A stretch of DNA of 64,000 nt, from positions 62,001 through 126,000 of the forward strand of contig CP031589.1 of assembly GCA_003217735.2 (NCBI GenBank). The letters run 5' to 3'. Below the pieces are notes generated by a model. That model ran no database searches and was not told the origin of the DNA. It saw only the letters and a list, made by a program, of their open reading frames with translations. This document shows positions 8,011 through 17,184 of this stretch, piece by piece. This DNA comes from Marinibacterium anthonyi (lineage in GTDB: Bacteria > Pseudomonadota > Alphaproteobacteria > Rhodobacterales > Rhodobacteraceae). Made by a program: the position numbers and the translations under genes. The stretch's first letter is position 1; the number at the start of each line of letters is the position of its first letter.

Positions 8011-9216
8011 ATGTCCGAAGCATTTGTCTGCGACGCTGTGCGCACGCCGATTGGCCGCTACGGTGGCGCTCTGTCCGGTGTGCGGGCTGACGACCTTGCC
8101 GCGCTGTCGCTTCGCGCGTTGAAAGATCGCAACGCCGCGGTCGACTGGGAGCAAGTGGACGACGTGATCCTCGGCTGCGCCAACCAGGCAGGCGAGGACA
8201 ACCGCAATGTCGCGCGTATGGCAACACTTCTTGCGGGCCTCCCGGTAACTATACCTGGGACCACGGTGAATCGCCTCTGCGGCTCCGGCATGGATGCGAT
8301 CGGTCTAGCCGCGCGCAGCATCCGTGCGGGCGATGCCGACCTCATGCTCGCGGGCGGGGTCGAGAGCATGAGCCGCGCGCCGTTTGTCGTGGCCAAGGCC
8401 TCCAGCGCGTTTTCCCGCAATGCCGAGATTTACGACACCACCATCGGCTGGCGCTTTCCAAACCCGAAATTGCACGCTGAATTCGGTACCCATTCCATGC
8501 CGCAGACCGCTGACAACGTCGCGGCTGATTACTCCATCTCGCGTGAAGATCAGGACGCCTTCGCCGCGCGCAGTCAGGCTCGCTGGGCCGCCGCGCATGA
8601 GGCTGGCATCTTTGCCGACGAGATCGTCCCGGTGGTGATCCCTCAGCGCAAGGGCGACCCCATCGTTGTTGACACCGACGAACATCCGCGCCCCGGCACC
8701 ACCCCGGCGCAACTGGCGAAGCTGCGGGGCGTCAACGGTGCCGACCTCAGTGTGACAGCGGGCAATGCCTCGGGCGTGAACGACGGAGCGGCGGGAGTAA
8801 TCGTTGCCTCCGAGGCGTCCGCCGGTGCCAATGGTTTGACACCGAAAGCGCGCGTGGTCGCCATGGCCGCCGCGGGGGTAGAACCGCGTGTCATGGGCAT
8901 CGGGCCGGTGCCCGCGACCCGCAAGGTTCTGGCGCGGGCGGGGCTTACGCTCGACCAGATTGATGTCATCGAACTGAACGAAGCCTTTGCCTCGCAAGGC
9001 CTTGCCGTCCTGCGTGAGCTTGGGCTTCCCGATGACGCGTCGCATGTGAATACCAATGGCGGCGCGATTTCCATGGGCCATCCGCTCGGAATGTCCGGCG
9101 CGCGTCTGGTCCTGACTGCAACCTACCAGCTTCATCGCACGGGCGGACGCTACGCGCTATGCACCATGTGTGTGGGGGTGGGGCAGGGGATCGCAATGAT
9201 CCTCGAACGCGTCTGA
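8011..9216 (+). CDS. paaJ: 3-oxoadipyl-CoA thiolase
   Basis: 401-residue type II thiolase. The active-site cysteine is Cys90 in VNRLCGSGMDA. The C-terminal catalytic blocks HVNTNGGAISMGHPLGMSGA and MCVGVGQG are intact, as is NEAFASQGLAVLRELGL. It cleaves 3-oxoadipyl-CoA to acetyl-CoA and succinyl-CoA, the last step of both the phenylacetate pathway (PaaJ) and the 3-oxoadipate pathway (PcaF), so it can serve the ben/cat genes downstream as well. No second thiolase is present in the window. ATG at 8011 follows GGGAGGAGGAAAC; a TTG three bases upstream is less likely. First gene of the plus-strand paa operon. Confidence 0.93.
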   Translation: MSEAFVCDAVRTPIGRYGGALSGVRADDLAALSLRALKDRNAAVDWEQVDDVILGCANQAGEDNRNVARMATLLAGLPVTIPGTTVNRLCGSGMDAIGLAARSIRAGDADLMLAGGVESMSRAPFVVAKASSAFSRNAEIYDTTIGWRFPNPKLHAEFGTHSMPQTADNVAADYSISREDQDAFAARSQARWAAAHEAGIFADEIVPVVIPQRKGDPIVVDTDEHPRPGTTPAQLAKLRGVNGADLSVTAGNASGVNDGAAGVIVASEASAGANGLTPKARVVAMAAAGVEPRVMGIGPVPATRKVLARAGLTLDQIDVIELNEAFASQGLAVLRELGLPDDASHVNTNGGAISMGHPLGMSGARLVLTATYQLHRTGGRYALCTMCVGVGQGIAMILERV

Positions 9217-9228
9217 GAGGAGGCCGCT

Positions 9229-10227
9229 ATGTACGCCCAAATGGTCAAATCGGAAAATATGAAATCTGCCGAGGAAATGACGCTCGAGGAGCGCACGTTT
9301 CAAACCCGCGTCGACGCGGGCGAAAAGATCGAGCCCAAGGAATGGATGCCGGAGGGCTACCGCAAGACGCTGATCCGCCAGATCGGCCAGCACGCGCATT
9401 CTGAGATCGTAGGCCAACTTCCCGAGGGCAACTGGGTCACCCGCGCGCCGACGCTCGAGCGCAAAGCCATCCTGCTGGCCAAGGTGCAGGACGAGGCCGG
9501 GCACGGGCTCTACCTTTATTCCGCCGCCGAGACTCTGGGCGTTAGCCGCGACGAACTGATGGAAAAGCTGCACTCGGGCGCGATGAAATACAGCTCGATC
9601 TTCAACTATCCCACGCTGACCTGGGCCGACATGGGCGCGGTGGGCTGGCTGGTCGATGGTGCCGCGATCATGAACCAGGTGCCACTGCAGCGGACCTCTT
9701 ACGGCCCCTACAGCCGCGCGATGATCCGGATCTGCAAGGAAGAGAGCTTCCACCAGCGGCAGGGCTACGCGATCATGATGAAGATGGCGCAGGGCACGCC
9801 CGAGCAGAAGGAAATGGCGCAGGATGCGCTGAACCGCTTCTGGTATCCCTCTCTGATGATGTTCGGCCCGTCCGACAAGGACTCGGTGCACTCCGCCCAG
9901 TCGATGGCGTGGAAGATCAAGATGAACACCAACGATGAGCTGCGCCAGAAATTCGTCGACGAGACGGTGCCGCAGGCCGAGTACCTGGGCCTGACCGTTC
10001 CCGACGAGACCCTCACCTGGAACGACGAGCGCGGGCACTACGATTTCGCCGAGCCCGACTGGGCCGAGTTCTTCGAGGTCATCAAGGGCAACGGCCCCTG
10101 CAACGAGGAACGGCTGGAAGCCCGCCGCAACGCCTGGGACGAGGGCGCATGGTTCCGTGACGGGCTCACCGCCTATGCCGACAAGGCCGCCGCCCGGCGC
10201 GCCATCGGCCGCGTCGCCGCCGAGTAA
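9229..10227 (+). CDS. paaA: 1,2-phenylacetyl-CoA epoxidase, catalytic subunit PaaA
   Basis: 332-residue ferritin-like di-iron subunit of the multicomponent epoxidase that turns phenylacetyl-CoA into the ring 1,2-epoxide. The two helix motifs carrying the iron ligands are visible as [19 protein letters not shown] and [27 protein letters not shown] and [15 protein letters not shown] are further family blocks. ATG at 9229 follows GAGAGGAGG, 12 bp after the thiolase stop. It forms a complex with PaaC and PaaB, with electrons from PaaE. Length is normal for the family. Confidence 0.96.
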   Translation: MYAQMVKSENMKSAEEMTLEERTFQTRVDAGEKIEPKEWMPEGYRKTLIRQIGQHAHSEIVGQLPEGNWVTRAPTLERKAILLAKVQDEAGHGLYLYSAAETLGVSRDELMEKLHSGAMKYSSIFNYPTLTWADMGAVGWLVDGAAIMNQVPLQRTSYGPYSRAMIRICKEESFHQRQGYAIMMKMAQGTPEQKEMAQDALNRFWYPSLMMFGPSDKDSVHSAQSMAWKIKMNTNDELRQKFVDETVPQAEYLGLTVPDETLTWNDERGHYDFAEPDWAEFFEVIKGNGPCNEERLEARRNAWDEGAWFRDGLTAYADKAAARRAIGRVAAE

Positions 10228-10252
10228 CCCCCCGTATTGAGGAGCATGTGAC

Positions 10253-10540
10253 ATGACCAAGAAAGAATGGCCGCTCTGGGAGATCTTCATCCGGGGCCAG
10301 CACGGGCTGAACCACCGCCACGTCGGCAGCCTGCACGCACCGGACGCCGAGATGGCGATCAGAAACGCCCGCGACGTCTACACCCGCCGCAAGGAAGGCG
10401 TGTCGATCTGGGTAGTGCCCTCGGCGACGGTCACCGCCTCGGTGCCGTCCGAAAAGGGGCCACTTTTCGATCCGGCCGAAAGCAAGGTCTACCGCCACCC
10501 GACCTTCTTCGACATCCCCGACGAAGTGGGGCACATGTGA
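10253..10540 (+). CDS. paaB: 1,2-phenylacetyl-CoA epoxidase subunit PaaB
   Basis: 95-residue small subunit beginning KKEWPLWEIFIRGQHGLNHR, with AGSLHAPD-like and YTRRKEGVSIWVV blocks characteristic of PaaB. It is thought to bridge the PaaAC heterodimers into the active oligomer and has no catalytic residues. ATG at 10253 follows TTGAGGAGCATGTGAC. Its stop overlaps the start of paaC by one base (TGATG), indicating coupled translation. Confidence 0.95.
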   Translation: MTKKEWPLWEIFIRGQHGLNHRHVGSLHAPDAEMAIRNARDVYTRRKEGVSIWVVPSATVTASVPSEKGPLFDPAESKVYRHPTFFDIPDEVGHM

Positions 10541-11394
10541 TGCCCTCGCTTCCCGATACCGCAACGCCGGATGTCGTCGCGCTTGCCGGACGCGCCGCCG
10601 CCGCACAGGGGCACGATCCGCATGTTGCCGACGTGGCGCTGAAACCCGCCTTCTTCGACTGGCTCTGTCGGATGGGGGACAATTCGCTGGTCCTCGGTCA
10701 CCGCATCTCGGAATGGTGCGGCCACGGCCCGGTGCTGGAAGAGGACATCGCGCTGGCCAACACCGCACTTGACCTGATCGGCCACACCCAGATGTGGCTG
10801 GGCCTTGCGGCCGAGGTCGAGGGGGCAGGGCGCGACGCCGACAAGCTGGCCTTCCTGCGCGACGCGATGAAGTTCCGCAACCTCAAGCTGCTCGAGCTGC
10901 CGAACGGCGACATGGCGATCACGCTGATGCGCGAGTTCCTCTTCGATGCCTTCCACTACGAGCTGCTGACCGCGCTGACCAAATCGTCGAGCCCGCGGGT
11001 CGCCGAGATCGCCGCCAAGGCGCTCAAGGAGGTGTCCTACCACCTCGAGCGTTCGTCGGACCTGGTGGTCCGGCTGGGTGACGGCACCGAGGAAAGCCAC
11101 GCCCGGATGCAGGCGGCGCTGAACAAGCTCTGGCCCTACACCGGGGAGATGTTCGCCGCCGACGCGATGGATGACGCCGTGGCCGAGGCCGGCATCGCGC
11201 CCGCGCTCGCGGACCTGCTGCCGCTCTGGCAGCGCACCGTGGCCGAGGTGCTGGACGAGGCGACGCTGGTGCAGCCCGAGCAGCGCTTCGACGCGCAATC
11301 CGGCGGCAAGCAGGGCCGGCACACCGAGCACCTGGGCTACATCCTTGCCGAGATGCAGTTCCTGCAGCGCGCCTACCCGGGCGCAAGCTGGTAA
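10540..11394 (+). CDS. paaC: 1,2-phenylacetyl-CoA epoxidase structural subunit PaaC
   Basis: 284-residue ferritin-like partner of PaaA. Family blocks include DNSLVLGHRISEWCGHGPVLEEDIAL, LIGHTQMWLGLAAEVEG and FDAFHYELLTAL. PaaC has the ferritin fold but a degenerate metal site and holds PaaA in its active form. It starts in the overlap TGATG with paaB and ends 5 bp before paaD. Confidence 0.95.
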   Translation: MPSLPDTATPDVVALAGRAAAAQGHDPHVADVALKPAFFDWLCRMGDNSLVLGHRISEWCGHGPVLEEDIALANTALDLIGHTQMWLGLAAEVEGAGRDADKLAFLRDAMKFRNLKLLELPNGDMAITLMREFLFDAFHYELLTALTKSSSPRVAEIAAKALKEVSYHLERSSDLVVRLGDGTEESHARMQAALNKLWPYTGEMFAADAMDDAVAEAGIAPALADLLPLWQRTVAEVLDEATLVQPEQRFDAQSGGKQGRHTEHLGYILAEMQFLQRAYPGASW

Positions 11395-11399
11395 GGCCG

Positions 11400-11921
11400 A
11401 TGACCGCGGTTCTGCCATCCACCGAGCAGGTCTGGGACTGGCTGGGCGAGGTGCCCGACCCCGAGATCCCGGTGGTCTCGGTCACCGAGCTCGGCATCGT
11501 CCGCGAGGTCCGCTGGGAGGGCGAGACGCTGGTGGTGGCGGTGACGCCGACCTATTCCGGCTGCCCGGCTACCTCGGTCATCGACCTGATGATCGAGACC
11601 CAGCTGCGCGAGAAGGGCATCAGCGACCTGCGGCTGGAGCGCCGCCTGTCGCCGCCCTGGACCACCGACTGGGTGACCGACGCGGGGCGCGACAAGCTGC
11701 GCGCCTACGGCATCGCCCCGCCGGTCGACGGCACCGCCTCGGACGGTCTGATGCCGGGCCGCGCGGCGCGGCTCTCGGGCCGGTCGAACCTGGTGATCGC
11801 CTGCCCTCGCTGCGGCTCGTCCCACACCGAGCGGGTCAGCCAGTTCGGCTCGACCCCCTGCAAGGCAAGCTACCGCTGCCGCGACTGCCTCGAGCCTTTC
11901 GACTACTTCAAGTGCCACTGA
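11400..11921 (+). CDS. paaD: Phenylacetyl-CoA epoxidase accessory protein PaaD
   Basis: 173-residue protein with an N-terminal MIP18/DUF59-type domain (VWDWLGEVPDPEIPVVSVTELGIV, then TYSGCPATSVID) and a C-terminal zinc-ribbon-like tail with four cysteines in two CxxC pairs (CPRCGSSHTERVSQF, then CRDCLEPFDYFKCH). Members of this family assist iron-sulfur or di-iron centre maturation, so PaaD is believed to mature the PaaABCE complex. ATG at 11400, 5 bp after paaC. Confidence 0.94.
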   Translation: MTAVLPSTEQVWDWLGEVPDPEIPVVSVTELGIVREVRWEGETLVVAVTPTYSGCPATSVIDLMIETQLREKGISDLRLERRLSPPWTTDWVTDAGRDKLRAYGIAPPVDGTASDGLMPGRAARLSGRSNLVIACPRCGSSHTERVSQFGSTPCKASYRCRDCLEPFDYFKCH

Positions 11922-11988
11922 GCCATTCCGGTGCCCCGGGCGGGGCATCGCCTGCGCATTTCCCTGTCCAGACAGGAGGAGGTCTGAC

Positions 11989-13065
11989 ATGCCCCGTTTC
12001 CATCCCCTCGAAGTGACCGACGTCCGCCGCGAGACCCGCGACGCGGTGGTGGTCACGCTCAAGCCGCGCGACGAGGACGCGGAAAAATTCGGTTTCACGC
12101 AGGGCCAGTACCTGACCTTTCGCCGCGAGTTCGACGGCGAGGAGTTGCGCCGCTCCTACTCGATCTGCGCGGGCGTCGGCGAGGGCTGCCTCAAGGTCGG
12201 CATCAAGCGCGTCGACTGCGGCGCCTTCTCGACCTGGGCCAACGAAGAGCTCAGGGCTGGTGACACGCTCGACGCGATGGTGCCGCAGGGGCGATTCTTC
12301 ACCCTGCTCGATGCGTCCAGTGCCAAGAACTACCTCGGTTTCGCGGGCGGCTCGGGCATCACCCCGGTGCTGTCGATTATCAAGACCGTGCTGGCGCATG
12401 AGCCCAACGCCACCTTCACGCTGGTCTACGCCAACCGGCAGGTCGGCTCGATCATGTTTCGCGAGGAACTCGAGGACCTGAAGAACACCTATCTCGGCCG
12501 CTTCTCGGTGATCCACATCCTCAAGAGCGAAGGGCAGGAGATCGACCTCTTCACCGGGCGCATCGACGCGGAGAAGATGGAGATGCTGTTCCGCCTTTGG
12601 ATCGACGCCGAGGGCGTGGACACCGCCTTCATCTGCGGCCCCGAGCCGATGATGCTGACGATCGCGGACAGCCTGCGGCAGGCGGGGCTGGCAGACGACC
12701 AGATCAAGTTCGAGCTCTTCGCCTCGTCGCAGCCGGGCCGGGCCAAGAAGCGCACGGTCTCGCAGCAGGCCACCGCCGCCGGCAACACCTGCGAGGTCTC
12801 GGTCACCCTCGACGGCGCGACGCGGACCTTCCAGATGCCGAAGGACGGCACCGCCGTGCTGGACGCTGCCATAGAGAACAACATGGACGCGCCCTATTCG
12901 TGCAAGGCGGGCGTCTGCTCGACCTGCCGCGCCAAGGTGCTCGAGGGCGAGGTCGAGATGGAGATCAACCACGCGCTCGAGGACTACGAGGTGCGCGCCG
13001 GCTACGTGCTGTCGTGCCAGTGCATTCCGCTATCCGACAAGGTGGTGCTCAGCTATGACGAATGA
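11989..13065 (+). CDS. paaE: Phenylacetyl-CoA epoxidase reductase subunit PaaE
   Basis: 358-residue electron-transfer subunit. The N-terminal FAD-binding and NAD(P)H domains are seen in LRRSYSICAGVGEG, GGSGITPVLSIIKTVL and FICGPEPMM. The C-terminal plant-type 2Fe-2S ferredoxin domain carries CKAGVCSTCRAKVLEG and the last ligand in VLSCQC. It transfers electrons from NADPH to the PaaA di-iron centre. ATG at 11989 follows ACAGGAGGAGGTCTGAC. The gene overlaps the next reading frame by 11 bp. Confidence 0.95.
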   Translation: MPRFHPLEVTDVRRETRDAVVVTLKPRDEDAEKFGFTQGQYLTFRREFDGEELRRSYSICAGVGEGCLKVGIKRVDCGAFSTWANEELRAGDTLDAMVPQGRFFTLLDASSAKNYLGFAGGSGITPVLSIIKTVLAHEPNATFTLVYANRQVGSIMFREELEDLKNTYLGRFSVIHILKSEGQEIDLFTGRIDAEKMEMLFRLWIDAEGVDTAFICGPEPMMLTIADSLRQAGLADDQIKFELFASSQPGRAKKRTVSQQATAAGNTCEVSVTLDGATRTFQMPKDGTAVLDAAIENNMDAPYSCKAGVCSTCRAKVLEGEVEMEINHALEDYEVRAGYVLSCQCIPLSDKVVLSYDE

Positions 13066-13807
13066 CACCGACACCATGCCCATCGCCGATTACCTCGCGC
13101 AGGGCGGCAAGCTGACCTCTCCCGAGAATGTGCCGCCGCGCTACCGCGGCGAGCTCTTGCGGCTGATGTCGTCCTTCGTGGACAGCGAGCTTGCGGGCTC
13201 GGCGGGCTTTGCCGGGGCGATCAACTGGGCGCCCGGCATCAAGGCGCGCATCGCCGCCAGCCGGATCACGCTGGAGAAGGCCGACCATGCCGAGCGCGTG
13301 CTCGACCTGATGGAGGGCTTCGGCACTGATAAGGCGCTCTACGAGCGGGCCCATGACTGGGCCGCGCGCGAGAGTCGCGACAGCACGCTCGAGGCCCGGC
13401 GCCACGGCGGCGACATGCGGCTCTCGGTCTTCCACTACCCGCTGACCGGCTGGACCGACGCGGTGGTGATGAACGTACTCATGGGCCTCGCGACGCAGCA
13501 CGCCGTGGGCGAGCTGGCGCGCTGTTCTTACCAGCCGCTGGCCGAGGTGCTGCGCGACATCCTCCCGCGCGAGAAGCGGCACATGGAGCTGGGCCTTGAG
13601 GGGCTCGAGCGGATCGGCGCGACGGACGAGGCACGGGCTTCGGTCGCCTACTGGCTGCCGCGCGTGGCCGAGACCTTCGGCCCGGCAGTCTCGGAGCGCT
13701 TCGAGAAGCAACGGGCGATGGGCCTGCGCCACACCGACAACGAGACGCTGCGCACCGCGTGGCGCGCCGAGGCGGAGAGCGTGTTTTCCCCCCTCGGCCT
13801 CTGCTGA
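13055..13807 (+). CDS. Additional PaaA/PaaC-like ferritin-type protein in the paa operon
   Basis: 250-residue protein of the phenylacetate-catabolism ferritin-like family, distinct from the PaaA and PaaC in the same operon. Helix motifs of di-iron type remain visible: ITLEKADHAERVLDLMEGF and LPREKRHMELGLEGLE (ExxH). It starts inside the end of paaE (11-bp overlap) and lies 17 bp upstream of paaZ, so it is co-translated with the epoxidase genes. I do not know its function. It could be an alternative catalytic or structural subunit, or act on a later intermediate. The standard E. coli and Pseudomonas operons have no equivalent. Confidence 0.8.
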   Translation: MTNDTDTMPIADYLAQGGKLTSPENVPPRYRGELLRLMSSFVDSELAGSAGFAGAINWAPGIKARIAASRITLEKADHAERVLDLMEGFGTDKALYERAHDWAARESRDSTLEARRHGGDMRLSVFHYPLTGWTDAVVMNVLMGLATQHAVGELARCSYQPLAEVLRDILPREKRHMELGLEGLERIGATDEARASVAYWLPRVAETFGPAVSERFEKQRAMGLRHTDNETLRTAWRAEAESVFSPLGLC

Positions 13808-13824
13808 ACAGGAAGGACGAGCAA

Positions 13825-15894
13825 ATGCTGGATACGGGACGCACCGCGCGCCGCCTTGAGAGCTACGTGCAGGGCGCCTGGCGCGCCGGGCAGGGCGAGG
13901 GCAAGCCGCTCGCCAATGCCGCCACGGGGGAGGTGCACGCCTACATCGGATCGGACGGGCTCGATTTCGCCGGGGCGCTGGACTGGGGCCGCGAGGTCGG
14001 CGGCAAGGTGCTGCGCGGCTACACCATCCACGAGCGCGCGCTGATGCTGAAGTCCATCGGCATGAAGCTGATGGAGATGAAGGACGAATTCTACGCCGAG
14101 AGCCTCGCCACCGGCGCCACCGCCAGGGACGCCGGGCCGGACATCGACGGCGGCATCGGGACGATGCTCACCTTCGCGTCGAAGGCACGGCGCGAGCTGC
14201 CCAACGCCAAGGTGGTGCCCGAGGGCGCGGTCGAGGGGCTGTCGCGCGACGGCAGCTTCGTCGGGCAGCACATCCTCGTGCCGATGCGGGGCGTGGCAAT
14301 CCACATCAATGCCTTCAACTTCCCGGTCTGGGGGATGCTGGAAAAGATCGCCCCCGCGTTGATCGCCGGGATGCCCTGCCTCGTGAAACCCGCCTCGGCC
14401 ACCGCCTACCTTAGCGAGCTGGTGGTGCGGCGCATCCTCGAGATGGGCATCCTGCCGGACGGGGCGCTGCAGATCGTCTGCGGCGGGGTCGGCGATCTTC
14501 TGGACCACGTGACCGGGCAGGACATCGTCACCTTCACCGGCTCGGCGTCGACCGGGCGCAAGCTGAAGACGCATCCGGCGATCGTCGAGAACTCGGTGCG
14601 CTTCACCATGGAGGCCGACAGCCTCAACGCCGCGATCCTCGGCCCCGACGCGGTGCCGGGCACGCCGGAGTTCGATCTCTTCGTCAAGGAAGTGCACCGC
14701 GAGATGACCGCCAAGGCGGGGCAGAAATGCACCGCGATCCGTCGCGTGATCGTGCCCAAGGGACAGGAGCAGGCGGTAATCGCGGCGCTGTCCGAGCGGC
14801 TTGGCAAGACGCCGCTGGGCCTGCCGGACGACGCCGACGCGCGCATGAGCGCGCTGGCCTCGCTGGGCGACCGGGACGGCGTGCGCGAGAAGATCGCCGA
14901 GATCGCCCACGAGGCAGAGATCGTCTTCGGCGATCCCGCAAGGGTAGAGCTGGTCTCGGGCGATGCCGAGACGGGCGCCTTCCTCAACCCGGTGCTGCTG
15001 CACTGTGCCGATCCGATGACCGCCACCGCCCCGCACGACATCGAGGCCTTCGGCCCGGTGGCGACGGTGATGGCATATGACGGCCTCGACGAGGCGGTCA
15101 CGCTCGCGATGAAGGGCAAGGGCTCGCTGGTGTCGTCGGTCTTCACCAACGACCCCGCCGTCGCGGCCGAGCTGGTGATCGGCGTCGCGCCCTTCCACGG
15201 GCGGGTGATGCTGGGCAACCGCGACAGCGCCAAGACCTCGACCGGCCACGGCGCGCCGCTGGCACCGCTGGTGCATGGTGGGCCGGGCCGCGCCGGCGGC
15301 GGCGAGGAGATGGGCGGCATGCGCGGGGTGAAGCACTTCATGATGCGCACCGCCGTGCAAGGCACGCCGCGGCTGCTCTCGGCGGTCACCGGCGAATGGG
15401 TCCCGGGCGCACCGGCCGCGCAGGGCACGCACCCGTTCCGCAAGTCGCTGGCCGAGCTTAACATCGGCGACCAGTTGGTCACCGAGCGTCGGGTCATCAC
15501 CGAGGAGGACGTCGAGCACTTCGCCCATTTCACCGGCGACACCTTCTATGCCCACATGGACCGCGACGCGGCCAAGGCGAACCCGTTCTTCGACGACCGC
15601 GTGGCGCATGGCTACCTTATCGCCTCCTTCGCGGCGGGACTCTTCGTGCAGCCCGATCCGGGCCCGGTGCTGGCCAACTATGGCGTCGACAACCTGCGCT
15701 TCCTGACGCCCGTCTACTTTGGCGACAGCCTGCAGGTGCAGCTGACCTGCAAGCAGATCAACCCGCGCGAGGGCACGGTCTACGGCGAGGTGCGCTGGGA
15801 TTGCCGCGTCACCAACCAGAACGACGAGGTGGTGGCCGAGTACGACGTCCTGACCATGGTGGCCAAGAGCTGGCCGCTGCCGCAGGAGGCCTGA
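13825..15894 (+). CDS. paaZ: Bifunctional oxepin-CoA hydrolase / 3-oxo-5,6-dehydrosuberyl-CoA semialdehyde dehydrogenase
   Basis: 689-residue fusion. An N-terminal aldehyde dehydrogenase domain ([20 protein letters not shown], then [17 protein letters not shown] and [12 protein letters not shown] with the catalytic Cys) covers roughly the first 520 residues. A C-terminal MaoC-type hotdog hydratase ([19 protein letters not shown], then [20 protein letters not shown]) follows. The hydratase opens the oxepin ring, and the dehydrogenase oxidises the reactive aldehyde. ATG at 13825 follows AGGAAGGACGAGCAA. The length matches full PaaZ, so both activities are expected. paaY starts 3 bp after its stop. 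Confidence 0.95.
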   Translation: MLDTGRTARRLESYVQGAWRAGQGEGKPLANAATGEVHAYIGSDGLDFAGALDWGREVGGKVLRGYTIHERALMLKSIGMKLMEMKDEFYAESLATGATARDAGPDIDGGIGTMLTFASKARRELPNAKVVPEGAVEGLSRDGSFVGQHILVPMRGVAIHINAFNFPVWGMLEKIAPALIAGMPCLVKPASATAYLSELVVRRILEMGILPDGALQIVCGGVGDLLDHVTGQDIVTFTGSASTGRKLKTHPAIVENSVRFTMEADSLNAAILGPDAVPGTPEFDLFVKEVHREMTAKAGQKCTAIRRVIVPKGQEQAVIAALSERLGKTPLGLPDDADARMSALASLGDRDGVREKIAEIAHEAEIVFGDPARVELVSGDAETGAFLNPVLLHCADPMTATAPHDIEAFGPVATVMAYDGLDEAVTLAMKGKGSLVSSVFTNDPAVAAELVIGVAPFHGRVMLGNRDSAKTSTGHGAPLAPLVHGGPGRAGGGEEMGGMRGVKHFMMRTAVQGTPRLLSAVTGEWVPGAPAAQGTHPFRKSLAELNIGDQLVTERRVITEEDVEHFAHFTGDTFYAHMDRDAAKANPFFDDRVAHGYLIASFAAGLFVQPDPGPVLANYGVDNLRFLTPVYFGDSLQVQLTCKQINPREGTVYGEVRWDCRVTNQNDEVVAEYDVLTMVAKSWPLPQEA

Positions 15895-15896
15895 GC

Positions 15897-16514
15897 ATGG
15901 CGATCTGGTCCTGGGACGGCGTGGTGCCGGTGGTGGCCCCCTCGGCCTTCGTCCACCCCGAGGCCGTGCTGATCGGGGACGTGATCGTGGGGGCCGGCTG
16001 CTACGTCGGCGCCGGCGCTGTGCTGCGCGGCGACTTCGGGCGGATCACACTGGAGCCGGGCTCGAACGTGCAGGAGACCTGCGTCGCCCATGCCTTTCCC
16101 GGCAAGGACGTGGTGGTCGAGGAACGCGGCCACGTCGGACACGGCGCGGTGCTTCACGGCTGTCAAATCGGGCGCAACGCGCTGATCGGCATGAACGCGG
16201 TGGTGATGGACGAGGCGCGGATCGGCGAGAACAGCATCGTCGGCGCCATGGCCTTTGTGCGGGCGGGGATGGAGATTCCGGCCAATGTCATGGCGGTGGG
16301 CTCGCCCGCCAAGATGCTGCGCGAGCTGAGCGAACAGGAAATCGACTGGAAGTCGCGCGGCACGGATGTCTACCGGCAGCTCGCAGTCGACGCTCGGATC
16401 AAGCTCGCCCCGGCGCAGCCGCTGGCGGAGGTGGAGGAGGGGCGCCGCCGTGTGACGGCGCCCGACTACGACCCGCTGGTGGTCGAGCGCGCGGCGCTTA
16501 GCGGACGGCCTTGA
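15897..16514 (+). CDS. paaY: PaaY, hexapeptide-repeat thioesterase/carbonic-anhydrase-like protein
   Basis: 205-residue left-handed beta-helix protein with repeated hexapeptide turns ([20 protein letters not shown], then [20 protein letters not shown]) and a histidine cluster of the gamma-carbonic-anhydrase type ([16 protein letters not shown]). In phenylacetate pathways PaaY is proposed to be a thioesterase that releases CoA trapped in dead-end products. Start ATG at 15897, right after paaZ. The 3' end overlaps the convergent paaR gene by 17 bp. Confidence 0.9.
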   Translation: MAIWSWDGVVPVVAPSAFVHPEAVLIGDVIVGAGCYVGAGAVLRGDFGRITLEPGSNVQETCVAHAFPGKDVVVEERGHVGHGAVLHGCQIGRNALIGMNAVVMDEARIGENSIVGAMAFVRAGMEIPANVMAVGSPAKMLRELSEQEIDWKSRGTDVYRQLAVDARIKLAPAQPLAEVEEGRRRVTAPDYDPLVVERAALSGRP

Positions 16515-17097
16515 CCCCTTCGAGGATCAAGGTCGTCGCCATTCGGGCGTAATCCCTACGGCTGATCTTGCCGCCGTCGCGGAACCACATGTAGACCCAG
16601 TTCATCATGCCGAAGAGCGACATTGTGACCGGCATCAGCAACGGCCGGTCCGGCTTGTCGAGCTGCGGGTGGATCTCGTTGAGCACAGCTGAAAAGTGCT
16701 TGACGATCTGCCTTTCCAGTCCAGTGATCAGCGCCCGCTGCTCGTCGGAAAGTGCCTCGCCAGCGTTAAGCTGCACCTTGTGCTGATCGTCTGCGCCCTC
16801 ATAGGCCAGAAGCACCGCAGTCACCAGTTTCTCAAGCCGCTCTCTGGGTGGCAGCGAGGCGTCGTCGGCCTCGGCCAGTTCGGCCTCAAGATCTGTGAGA
16901 TGGGCATAGATGATCGAGAAGATCAGTTCGCTCTTGGACGGGTAGTAGTGATAAAGCAGCGACTTTGACACGCCGGCCAGCGAGGCGATCCCCGCCATAG
17001 ATGCCTTTTCCATGCCCTGCGTTGCAAAGACATGCGCCGCAATCAGCAGAAGCTGATGCTGCTTTTCCTCGAAATCTTTTGCGCGTGTTCGGGCCAT
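16498..17097 (-). CDS. paaR: TetR-family repressor PaaR
   Basis: 199-residue TetR regulator. The N-terminal helix-turn-helix reads [19 protein letters not shown] followed by [14 protein letters not shown], and a C-terminal helical ligand domain ends [19 protein letters not shown]. In beta- and alphaproteobacteria TetR-type PaaR represses paa genes and is released by phenylacetyl-CoA. It lies between the two arms of the paa island. A strong -10 element and a degenerate GACCG-N2-CGGTC palindrome lie upstream, suggesting autoregulation. It converges on paaY with a 17-bp overlap. Confidence 0.85.
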   Translation of the reverse strand: MARTRAKDFEEKQHQLLLIAAHVFATQGMEKASMAGIASLAGVSKSLLYHYYPSKSELIFSIIYAHLTDLEAELAEADDASLPPRERLEKLVTAVLLAYEGADDQHKVQLNAGEALSDEQRALITGLERQIVKHFSAVLNEIHPQLDKPDRPLLMPVTMSLFGMMNWVYMWFRDGGKISRRDYARMATTLILEGVKAVR

Positions 17098-17124
17098 AGT
17101 TTTGCAGGTCGTTCAGATATGTCT

Positions 17125-17178
17125 CGGGGGGCGCTCCCCCCGCTTCTAGTATATCTTGGATTGATTGACCAGCCGTTC
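17125..17178 (-). promoter_or_regulatory. paaR promoter with degenerate operator, and GC hairpin in the paaK-paaR gap
   Basis: On the minus strand TATACT (plus positions 17149-17154) is a near-consensus -10. The degenerate palindrome GACCA-GC-CGTTC (17167-17178), related to the operators at 7960 and 19825, covers the expected -35 region, so PaaR could repress its own gene. Downstream, CGGGGGG-CGCT-CCCCCCG (17125-17142) is a perfect 7-bp hairpin in the paaR leader. It lacks a T-run and may attenuate read-through from paaK. Confidence 0.4.
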
Positions 17179-17184
17179 AGTAAA

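Noticed and set aside
13648-15609. 653-codon minus-strand frame opposite paaZ
   Set aside because: Shadow of paaZ for the same reasons. paaZ has all its catalytic motifs.
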